DNA of 64,000 nt, taken from assembly GCF_036840915.1 (NCBI RefSeq), contig NZ_CP085725.1, positions 2,356,001-2,420,000 on the forward strand, given 5' to 3'. Positions 28,131 through 35,763 of this stretch are shown in pieces. The translations under genes were made by a program, and so were the position numbers. Source of the stretch: Flavobacterium hankyongi. Its GTDB lineage: Bacteria > Bacteroidota > Bacteroidia > Flavobacteriales > Flavobacteriaceae. How positions within the stretch are numbered: position 1 is the first letter of the stretch; each line of letters begins with the position of its first letter. The notes beneath the pieces were generated by a model. The model did no database searches. It was given only the letters and a program-made list of their open reading frames with translations, and had not been told where the DNA came from.

Positions 28131-28177
28131 ATTAGTATCTTGCTCGTTAAATACAGTCAAAGACTAATTTATTTTTT
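28122..28177 (+). terminator. AT-rich terminator-like hairpin before the esterase-fold gene
   Basis: Perfect 12-bp arms AAATAAATTAGT (28125-28136) and ACTAATTTATTT (28163-28174), nearly matching for 4 more bases, are followed by a T run. The stem overlaps the stop codon of the flippase gene, and its end is 3 to 6 bases before the next ATG. Confidence 0.65.
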
Positions 28178-28180
28178 ATT

Positions 28181-29449
28181 ATGAAAAATGCACTTTACCT
28201 ACTAGTACTTTTCTTTTCATTTTCAGTATTTGCACAAACTACTACTGACAGTTTTAAATCTGCCAAACTTGGTGGCAACAGAGATATAAAAGTAAAACTT
28301 CCGGCTTCTTACGAGAAAAACGTTGAGAAAAAATATCCTCTAATTTTAGTATTGGATAGCGAATTTTTATTTGATCCTTTTGCTGGGAATATTTCATACG
28401 CAAATTATTGGGATGATATGCCAGAAGTAATACTAGTTGGTATAAACCAAAATAAAAATAACGAACGTGAAGAAGATTCAGATTTTGACCCAAGAACTGG
28501 TCTTCCTGGAGGAAAAGGTGCAGCTTTTTTTGAATTTATAGGAACCGAATTGTTGCCTCATTTAGAAACAAAATACCGAATTGCTCCTTTCAAAGTAATT
28601 GCGGGTCTTGACTTAACTGCAGGATTTTTAAATTCATATTTATACAAAGACATGCCTATTTTTCAAGGTTATATTTCATTTAGCCCTGAATTGGCTACAA
28701 ATATGGAAACTAGAATTCCGCAACGTTTAGCAACTGCAAAAGAGCCAATTTTTTATTATCATGCAACAGCCGAAGGTGATTTAAAAAAAATGAGAGCTCG
28801 TATCAATGCATTGAACGAAAATATGAAAACGGTCAAAAATGAGCTTGTAAATTATAAATTCGAAGAGTTTAAAGGAGGTTCTCATTATTCTATACCAATC
28901 AACGGAATTCCAAGTGCATTATATCAATTTTTTGAAGTATACCGACCAATTTCTTCTATCGAATATCAGGAAAAAATTGCTCCTTTAAAAGAAGGTTTTG
29001 TAGTTTACTTAAACAAAAAATACGAAATGATCGAAAAAGGATTGGGTATAAAAATGAATGTTCGTATAAACGACTTTAAAGCGATTGAAACTGCTATCAT
29101 TAAAAACGAAGCTTGGAACGAATACGAAGAATTAGCTCAAATTTCTGGACAACAATATGAAAAAACTCTTTTATATGATTATCATATGGGGAATTATTGG
29201 GAAAAAAGAAAAGAACTTAAAAGAGCAATTAAATGCTATCAGGACGGTTTTACTAAGCAAGAAATTGCTGGTATTACTAAAGACATGATGATGAATAAAG
29301 CAGAGGATTTAAAAGCTTTATTACCTAAAAAAGAAAAATTAAAAGGTGGAAAAGCTAAAGGTGAAGTAATTACTGAAGAGGCACCAGCTACTGATACACC
29401 TGTTGAAACTCCTACAGAGGCTCCAACTGAAGAGAAAAAACCTGAATAA
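28181..29449 (+). CDS. Alpha/beta-hydrolase (esterase-D-like) secreted protein without the catalytic serine
   Basis: 422 residues. The signal peptide ends SVFAQ. The first ~270 residues have the esterase-D fold: KYPLILVLDSEFLF, DMPEVILVGI, FFEFIGTELLPHLETKYR and a possible catalytic His in GGSHYS. At the nucleophile elbow, where related esterases have GHSMGG, this protein reads AGLDLTAGF, so Asp144 stands in the place of Ser. A helical region about 290-385 resembling TPR-type repeats and a Lys/Glu/Thr/Pro-rich tail (EAPATDTPVETPTEAP) follow. It may bind rather than hydrolyse. radA starts 6 bases after it. Confidence 0.8.
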   Translation: MKNALYLLVLFFSFSVFAQTTTDSFKSAKLGGNRDIKVKLPASYEKNVEKKYPLILVLDSEFLFDPFAGNISYANYWDDMPEVILVGINQNKNNEREEDSDFDPRTGLPGGKGAAFFEFIGTELLPHLETKYRIAPFKVIAGLDLTAGFLNSYLYKDMPIFQGYISFSPELATNMETRIPQRLATAKEPIFYYHATAEGDLKKMRARINALNENMKTVKNELVNYKFEEFKGGSHYSIPINGIPSALYQFFEVYRPISSIEYQEKIAPLKEGFVVYLNKKYEMIEKGLGIKMNVRINDFKAIETAIIKNEAWNEYEELAQISGQQYEKTLLYDYHMGNYWEKRKELKRAIKCYQDGFTKQEIAGITKDMMMNKAEDLKALLPKKEKLKGGKAKGEVITEEAPATDTPVETPTEAPTEEKKPE

Positions 29450-29455
29450 GTTTAA

Positions 29456-30817
29456 ATGGCTAAAATAAAAACCTCTTTCTTTTGTCAGAGTTGTGGTACT
29501 CAATATGCGAAATGGCAAGGTCAATGCAACTCATGCAAGGAATGGAATACTATTGTTGAAGAAATTATTCACAAAGAAGAAAAGGTAGCTTGGAAATCAG
29601 AAACTTCTGCTGTAAAAAAGGCAGCAAAACCTTTACGTATTCATGAAATAGATTCAGCAGAAGAAATCAGAATGAATACTACCGATGAAGAGCTAAATCG
29701 TGTTTTAGGTGGCGGATTAGTTCCCGGTTCATTAACACTTTTAGGTGGAGAACCTGGTATCGGGAAAAGTACATTGTTGCTTCAAATCTCTTTAAAATTA
29801 CCATACAAAACCTTATATGTTTCAGGAGAAGAAAGTCAAAAGCAAATAAAAATGCGTGCCGAACGTATTACTCCAAACGGAGAGAACTGCTACATCCTTA
29901 CTGAAACAAAAACACAGAATATTTTCAGACAAATTGAAGAGATTGAACCAGAAATAGTAATTATTGATTCTATTCAAACGTTACAAACTGATTATATAGA
30001 ATCATCTGCCGGAAGTATTTCTCAAATTAGAGAATGTACTGCCGAGCTAATCAAATTTGCGAAAGAAACAAATACACCTGTTATTTTAATTGGTCATATC
30101 ACTAAAGACGGAAACATTGCTGGACCTAAGATTTTGGAACACATGGTTGATACCGTTTTACAATTTGAAGGTGACAGAAATCACGTTTACAGAATACTTC
30201 GCTCACTCAAGAACCGTTTTGGTTCGACTGCCGAATTAGGAATTTACGAAATGCAAGGCTCTGGACTTAGAGAAGTATCCAATCCTTCTGAAATTTTAAT
30301 CTCCCACAAAGAAGAAGAATTATCAGGAACGGCTATTGCTACAACTTTAGAAGGTATGCGTCCATTAATGATCGAAATACAAGCGTTAGTCTCTACCGCT
30401 GTTTATGGAACTCCACAAAGAAGCACAACAGGATATAATGCAAAACGATTGAATATGATTTTGGCTGTATTAGAAAAGCGTGCTGGTTTTCGTTTAGGTG
30501 CAAAAGACGTTTTTCTGAATGTAACAGGAGGTATATCTGTAGATGATCCAGCAATTGATCTAGCAGTAGTTGCAGCCATTTTATCTTCTAATGAAGATAT
30601 TCCTGTCGGAAAAGATTTTTGTTTTGCTGGCGAAGTGGGTCTTTCGGGCGAAATTCGTCCAGTAAATAGAATCGAACAACGTATTCAGGAAGCTGAAAAA
30701 TTAGGCTTTTCAACAGTTTATATTTCAAAATACAATAAAATTTCTACTAAATTCCCAGGAATAAAAGTCATTCTAGTAAGTAAAATAGAAGAGATTGTAA
30801 GTGAGTTATTTGGATAA
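29456..30817 (+). CDS. radA: DNA repair protein RadA
   Basis: 453 residues. RadA (Sms) is a RecA-like ATPase and branch-migration helicase used in recombinational repair. All parts are visible: the zinc finger Cys10, Cys13, Cys24, Cys27, the Walker A GGEPGIGKST (97-106), the family motif KNRFG near residue 255, and the C-terminal Lon-like domain (about 300-453, GGISVDDPAIDLAVV). It follows the esterase-like gene closely, but their functions do not appear linked. A bidirectional terminator follows. Confidence 0.97.
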   Translation: MAKIKTSFFCQSCGTQYAKWQGQCNSCKEWNTIVEEIIHKEEKVAWKSETSAVKKAAKPLRIHEIDSAEEIRMNTTDEELNRVLGGGLVPGSLTLLGGEPGIGKSTLLLQISLKLPYKTLYVSGEESQKQIKMRAERITPNGENCYILTETKTQNIFRQIEEIEPEIVIIDSIQTLQTDYIESSAGSISQIRECTAELIKFAKETNTPVILIGHITKDGNIAGPKILEHMVDTVLQFEGDRNHVYRILRSLKNRFGSTAELGIYEMQGSGLREVSNPSEILISHKEEELSGTAIATTLEGMRPLMIEIQALVSTAVYGTPQRSTTGYNAKRLNMILAVLEKRAGFRLGAKDVFLNVTGGISVDDPAIDLAVVAAILSSNEDIPVGKDFCFAGEVGLSGEIRPVNRIEQRIQEAEKLGFSTVYISKYNKISTKFPGIKVILVSKIEEIVSELFG

Positions 30818-30830
30818 TAATATATATTAT

Positions 30831-30869
30831 AAAAAAATAAGGGATTCAAAATGAATCCCTTATTTTTTT
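30831..30869. terminator. Bidirectional terminator between radA and the convergent gene
   Basis: Stem AAAAAATAAGGGATTC / GAATCCCTTATTTTTT with an AAAAT loop. Runs of A and T flank it on both sides. Confidence 0.9.
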
Positions 30870-30883
30870 ATAATGAAACTATT

Positions 30884-32593
30884 TTATTTTCTTGAGTCGT
30901 CTTTTGAACGTACTGTTTTTGACAAGCTTTCTGGCATAGTTCCAAATTGGATCTTACTTCCATCCCACCAAATTGCTTTACCTTTACCAGTTAAATCAGA
31001 ACCGTCATTGAATAAAACATCTTGAATATTCTTATCAAAATCCGATGAAGAAACCATTTTTGTAGCTTCATCAATTTTATTATCAATTCTATTTCCAACA
31101 GAAATCCAAGAAACAACTACATTACTACTTCCATTATTGATTTCTTTAATTATAAAACCATTTTTGTCCATAGAAGCAATGTAAACACCATTACAATTTC
31201 CACGAGCAGTAACCGTAACTTCTGGTTCTTCTCCTAATAATGAAGCATAGCTTTTATCAAATGACACATACGCTTCACCATTTACTAATTGTATTTTTCC
31301 TTTTGAATAAATAGTTGATTCAGTACTTGTAACAGCATAAACTGGTGTTTTAGTGTCATTTAAACCTCCTACAAGCTCAACATTCTTACCTAAAGTATAT
31401 ACGTTTCCTGAATTATAAGAAGAAAATACAGACCCAGAATTAATTTGACCAACCACATTTCCTTTGCTCATAGTACCAATTACTCCAAAAAATCCTCCTC
31501 CAACACCTTGAGCCATAGCATTTGCTGATCTTCCTGTACCATTACTATATGCATTAGAACCGTAAACACCGTAAAAAGTATTGGCGCTATTTTTATATCC
31601 TAAGGATCCCCAATATGCTCCAGAATATTCTGCTCCAAGAGTACCACCACAACGGTTAAAGTCGTTATAATTGAAACCTGCAGTAGCAAAAGAGTATTGA
31701 TCTCCCCAAAAACTAAGCCCAGCCGATCCAGAATTTGTTCCAACTTGTGAATAGGCACTTCCTATATTTTGAGTGTTTCTATCTCTATACCCCATTAAAG
31801 TATGCTGACCATCTCCAGTTGCCGTTTGTTGTTGTTGATATACAAAGAATTTAGAAAGTGCTTGTGGCGGATAATTAATTGATAATGAAGTCCCATTATC
31901 TTGAATTTGTGAATTCCCTTGAGTACTAGTTCCAGTCCATTTAGTTAAATAAGTATTTGATCCTGAACCAATTATTCCGTTAGCCAATGAAATTAAGTTC
32001 CCTGTAGCATCTACACCTACTACTCTTGTTCCTGAACCCGCTAATGCAGTAATTGTTTCGTTTGTTGTTACTGAAGTTCCTGTTACTGTGTGAGTTGATG
32101 TAACATCATTCCAAGTATTATTAGCACTACCAGAAGCTACACCTGCATTATTATATGAAATTTGAGTATCTGATCCTGCAGCCACACTAGAACCTGATTT
32201 AGCAGCATACAAAGCATAAGGAGAACTTACCATTTGTGTAGTTCCTGTAATGGTATAATTTGTTCCTCCTGCTGGATCGGTCTCAGTTTTGATAAAATAG
32301 GGACCTGCACTCCAATCAATAGTAGCCATCGAACCAGAAACAACAGAACCAGAACCAATAGATACTGTTGCTAATCCATTTAAATTGGTAGTTGGAACGT
32401 GTGTTTCAACATAAACAGCAGTTCCTGAAGAAGAACCTTGCAAAATGCTAACACGCATCCCAATGGCTGTATTCGCAACTAGCGCATTAGAACCATTACG
32501 AATAACTGCTTGATAATTAAATTTTTGTGGTGCTTGTGCAAAAGAGATATATCCTGTAAATAATAAAGCAAAAAGTAATTTTATATTTTTCAT
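30884..32593 (-). CDS. Secreted tail-fibre-like/collagen-repeat-type protein
   Basis: 569 residues, with a signal peptide ending YISFAQ. The N-terminal part, about 20-135 (QKFNYQAVIRNGSNALVANTAIG... SILQGSS), is a beta domain seen in many Bacteroidota secreted proteins of unknown role. The middle is Ser/Thr/Gly-rich (about 135-250) and the later part repeats GSxGYKN-like units with many Gly/Asn/Tyr (about 250-400), resembling phage tail-fibre or surface filament domains. The C-terminal ~100 residues are more charged. There is no T9SS sorting domain of its own, but the 157-residue gene 12 bases upstream has one. Confidence 0.75.
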   Translation of the reverse strand: MKNIKLLFALLFTGYISFAQAPQKFNYQAVIRNGSNALVANTAIGMRVSILQGSSSGTAVYVETHVPTTNLNGLATVSIGSGSVVSGSMATIDWSAGPYFIKTETDPAGGTNYTITGTTQMVSSPYALYAAKSGSSVAAGSDTQISYNNAGVASGSANNTWNDVTSTHTVTGTSVTTNETITALAGSGTRVVGVDATGNLISLANGIIGSGSNTYLTKWTGTSTQGNSQIQDNGTSLSINYPPQALSKFFVYQQQQTATGDGQHTLMGYRDRNTQNIGSAYSQVGTNSGSAGLSFWGDQYSFATAGFNYNDFNRCGGTLGAEYSGAYWGSLGYKNSANTFYGVYGSNAYSNGTGRSANAMAQGVGGGFFGVIGTMSKGNVVGQINSGSVFSSYNSGNVYTLGKNVELVGGLNDTKTPVYAVTSTESTIYSKGKIQLVNGEAYVSFDKSYASLLGEEPEVTVTARGNCNGVYIASMDKNGFIIKEINNGSSNVVVSWISVGNRIDNKIDEATKMVSSSDFDKNIQDVLFNDGSDLTGKGKAIWWDGSKIQFGTMPESLSKTVRSKDDSRK

Positions 32594-32605
32594 ATATTAT
32601 GGTTT

Positions 32606-33079
32606 TTAGTTGTTTTTAATTAATTTAAAACTTTTGATTCTTTTTCCTGAATCTATGAGATTAAAAAAATACGTAGCGGAAGACAAATTAGAAACATCAA
32701 TCTCTGTTTGAGATTCCGTAATTTTACCATTTTGAAGTATTTTCCCTGAAACATCAATCAACTCATAAGAAAGTTGACTAAAATCATTTAGACTTCCCAA
32801 AGATAGATTTACCGAATATATCGCTGGATTTGGATACAAAATGGCTTGTAAACCATAACTAAAATCAGTGGTTGCAAGCGTGTATACTTCTAAAGCTTGT
32901 TGTACCCCTTGTGTGAGTTCTCCATTGGAACCCGAAACAGTTTCAAAGGCAACTTGACCAAAAGAATAACTAACAGTTCCTCCAGAACCTGTAGCTTCGC
33001 CTCCCGAAAAGACAAAATCTTCTTGACCAAAACTTATTGCACTAAAAAACAGACAGTAAATGAATAGAATTTTTTTCAT
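32606..33079 (-). CDS. Small secreted protein with T9SS type A sorting domain
   Basis: 157 residues, with a signal peptide ending ISFGQ. A short N-terminal part (about 20-75: SGGEATGSGGTVSYSFGQV and GVQQALEVYT) leads into a sorting domain (about 80-157) with ILYPNPAIYSVNLSL, YELIDVSGKILQNGKI and a basic tail KSFKLIKNN. This is the type A signature, so T9SS should carry it across the outer membrane. The pattern GEATGSGGTVSYSFGQVAF is common to a family of small Bacteroidota surface proteins. It forms a two-gene operon with the tail-fibre-like gene 12 bases downstream. Confidence 0.85.
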   Translation of the reverse strand: MKKILFIYCLFFSAISFGQEDFVFSGGEATGSGGTVSYSFGQVAFETVSGSNGELTQGVQQALEVYTLATTDFSYGLQAILYPNPAIYSVNLSLGSLNDFSQLSYELIDVSGKILQNGKITESQTEIDVSNLSSATYFFNLIDSGKRIKSFKLIKNN

Positions 33080-33194
33080 AGGCCTTATTTTTTAAATTTT
33101 TAACAAAATAAAATAAAAATTACAATATTTTCATACGTACAAATACCTATTTAGAGAATTTTCGTCCAAAACAACCTTTTTATCGACAAAAAAC

Positions 33195-33707
33195 ATGAAG
33201 TCATACTCAGACATACTACAAACTGTACAAACCTATCATGAAATAGGTGAAACTATTGCAGCGGCAAATTTTGTAATAGAAGAATACGGAATTAGACATC
33301 CTAATTTTAAAAACTTTGAACTACGTGAAAAAGCAAAACCTGAATACATTTTAATGACTACTGAAGGTGCTTTTGGAGAACCTAATATTATTCGAATTCC
33401 TGAAAACACTTTCGAATTTGAGTTTATATTAATGCTGAACTTAATTGCCCATGAAATGATTCATATTGGTCAAAAAGCAGTAGGTAATTTCATTGAAGAT
33501 CGAAACGAGAGAGAATGGCAAGCCTATTATGAAATGATTTTTCATAAAACATACCCTCAAGTTCCAGACGTTATCCCAAATCAACAAAAGTTTTTCGCTA
33601 ATAAAGCCTTAGACTATTACAATAAAATGGGTAAAGATTCTGTTTTACAAGAAAAATACGCTCACCAGAAAAAAGAAGTAGAAGATTTTGTAGCTTCGCT
33701 TTCATAA
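33195..33707 (+). CDS. Small HExxH protein (possible minigluzincin-type metallopeptidase)
   Basis: 170 residues, no signal peptide. The central helix carries H86-E87-x-x-H90 (HEMIHIGQK), followed by EREWQAYYE (105-113), where Glu107 or nearby Glu is placed to be the third zinc ligand. The layout, HExxH plus a Glu about 15-20 residues on, resembles minigluzincins. The rest is helical and charged. It precedes the transglycosylase gene by 22 bases, so a cell-wall link is possible but unproven. It would act in the cytoplasm unless exported by another route. Confidence 0.65.
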   Translation: MKSYSDILQTVQTYHEIGETIAAANFVIEEYGIRHPNFKNFELREKAKPEYILMTTEGAFGEPNIIRIPENTFEFEFILMLNLIAHEMIHIGQKAVGNFIEDRNEREWQAYYEMIFHKTYPQVPDVIPNQQKFFANKALDYYNKMGKDSVLQEKYAHQKKEVEDFVASLS

Positions 33708-33729
33708 ATCATCCCAAATTATATTACCA

Positions 33730-35694
33730 ATGAGAACCAAAAAACAATGGTTTTTTCTGATTCTTAAAATAGTTTTTATACTAATTATATTGCTTATTGG
33801 AAGTGTTTATTTCTTCCGAGATACTCTTTTGCAACAAGCTTTAGATAAAACAAAAAATAAATTCAACACCGAATACGATTCAGATTTCACTGTTGGAACT
33901 GCTAAATTTTTAGGCACTACTGGTGTAGAATTAAACAATATCACTTTGATCCCTCATCATGCTGACACACTTTTGTCGGTACAAAAAATTAGGACAGAAG
34001 TTAGTCTATTACAGTTACTTACTGGAGATGTACAATTGACCAATTTAGAAATGCAAAATGGATTTATCCAGTTAGTAAAAAATGAAAATGGAAGAAATTT
34101 TGACGCCTTTCTTAAAAAAGACAAAAATGAAGAAGCAAGCAATGAAAAACGCAATTATGCAAAACTTGCTAACAGAATACTAAATAAACTACTAAATCTT
34201 GTTCCTGCTCAAATGAGCTTGACAAACTTATCGCTTCGTATTAACGATATGAATCGAAAAGTGTATTTTGACATGAATGATTTAAAATTAAACAACAATC
34301 AACTAGACACTCAAATTAAAGTTACCACAAATACCTTTACACAAAACTGGAACATTAATGGTTATGCAAATCCTCGAGATAAAAAAGCAGATTTACTTTT
34401 TGCATCAGCAGACACATCAAAGATTCAAGTGCCATATATTGATGAGAAATTTGGGTTAAAATCAAGTTTTGATAAAATTAGACTAAAACTTGATAATTTA
34501 GACATGACTTTTGGTAAGTTACATATCGACGGCGTTGCTTCTATTGAAAACTTTACCATCAATCATCCTAAAATTGCCAAGAAAGATGTTGTCATTAAAA
34601 ACGCTCAATTTGATTACAGGTTTTTATTAGGCAGTGATTTCATCTCTATTGACAGCACCTCATCGGCACAATTAAATAAAATAAAAGTAAAACCTTATTT
34701 AGAATATAATACTGAGGAAGACACGATTTACAAGTTGAAATTGAATATCAACAAAATGAAAGCACAGGATTTCATTACATCACTTCCTGATGGTTTATTC
34801 TCTCATTTTGTTGGAATGGAAGCTGAGGGTGAATTTGATTACAATCTGAATTTTCAATTCAATAAAAACAAACCACACAAACTTATTTTTGACAGTAAAT
34901 TCAACAAACACAACATACGAATTATAAAATATGGTGAAGCAAATCTGGAAAAACTAAATACTGAATTTACATATAGAGCAATCGAAAATGGTGTACCGCA
35001 AAGACCAATTTTTGTAGGTAGTTCTAATCCAAATTTCACACCTTTAGAATTAATTTCACCTTATTTAATGCATGCAGTATTAACGAATGAAGACCCTTCT
35101 TTTATGAGACATCGCGGGTTTATTTCTGAGGCATTCAAACAATCTATTGCGAAAAATATCCGAACAAAGAAATTCTCTCGTGGAGCCAGCACTATCAGTA
35201 TGCAATTGGTAAAAAATGTTTTCCTAACGCGTGAAAAAACCTTATCTCGAAAATTAGAAGAAATCCTTTTGGTTTACATATTAGAAAACAACCGAATTGC
35301 ATCTAAAGAACGTATGTTGGAAGTGTATTTTAATGTAATTGAATGGGGACCAAACGTCTATGGTATTGGTGAAGCTGCAGAATATTATTTCCAGAAAAAA
35401 CCTATTGATTTATCGCTTAACGAATGTTTGTTTTTAGCTTCAATTGTTCCTAAACCTAAAAAGTTTATGTATCAATTTAACGACGAAGGTTATCAAAAAC
35501 CGTATGCAGAAAAAAATCAGAAGTTTATTAAAAATCTAATGCTTCGTAGAGCCTTGATTACAAGTGACGATACAATCGGGCAATCTATTCCCATTTATAT
35601 TTCGGGAAGAGCACGTTCTTTCCTTCGTTTAAAGGCTGTAAAAGACACAATTGCAATAGACTCGACAGCTTCGGTAAGTGATTTTGATTTTTAA
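33730..35694 (+). CDS. AsmA-like / GT51 peptidoglycan transglycosylase fusion
   Basis: 654 residues. An N-terminal membrane helix (about 9-27) is followed by about 400 residues of beta-rich sequence with AsmA/DUF748-like features (GVELNNITLI, LTNLEMQNGFIQLVKN, NGYANPRD). The C-terminal ~220 residues are a GT51 glycosyltransferase: catalytic Glu454 in NEDPSFMRHRGF, KNIRTKKFSRGASTISMQLVKN, KLEEILLVYILE and NVIEWGPNVYGIGEAA. No transpeptidase domain is present, so it polymerises lipid II glycan only. Standalone MtgA enzymes are ~240 residues; the long AsmA-like part is an addition, likely spanning the periplasm. Confidence 0.82.
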   Translation: MRTKKQWFFLILKIVFILIILLIGSVYFFRDTLLQQALDKTKNKFNTEYDSDFTVGTAKFLGTTGVELNNITLIPHHADTLLSVQKIRTEVSLLQLLTGDVQLTNLEMQNGFIQLVKNENGRNFDAFLKKDKNEEASNEKRNYAKLANRILNKLLNLVPAQMSLTNLSLRINDMNRKVYFDMNDLKLNNNQLDTQIKVTTNTFTQNWNINGYANPRDKKADLLFASADTSKIQVPYIDEKFGLKSSFDKIRLKLDNLDMTFGKLHIDGVASIENFTINHPKIAKKDVVIKNAQFDYRFLLGSDFISIDSTSSAQLNKIKVKPYLEYNTEEDTIYKLKLNINKMKAQDFITSLPDGLFSHFVGMEAEGEFDYNLNFQFNKNKPHKLIFDSKFNKHNIRIIKYGEANLEKLNTEFTYRAIENGVPQRPIFVGSSNPNFTPLELISPYLMHAVLTNEDPSFMRHRGFISEAFKQSIAKNIRTKKFSRGASTISMQLVKNVFLTREKTLSRKLEEILLVYILENNRIASKERMLEVYFNVIEWGPNVYGIGEAAEYYFQKKPIDLSLNECLFLASIVPKPKKFMYQFNDEGYQKPYAEKNQKFIKNLMLRRALITSDDTIGQSIPIYISGRARSFLRLKAVKDTIAIDSTASVSDFDF

Positions 35695-35720
35695 ATCATT
35701 TAAGTCTCTTTCCAACCTTT

Positions 35721-35763
35721 CATAACAAATTGTCCTCTTTAGAGTATAAAACAATTTGTCATG
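35721..35763 (+). promoter_or_regulatory. Hairpin covering the start codon of the DUF4139 gene
   Basis: Arms CATAACAAATTGT (35721-35733) and ACAATTTGTCATG (35751-35763) pair at 12 of 13 positions with a 17-base loop. The right arm includes the ATG at 35761. In RNA this would bury the start codon. No T run follows, so a terminator is unlikely. Confidence 0.6.
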
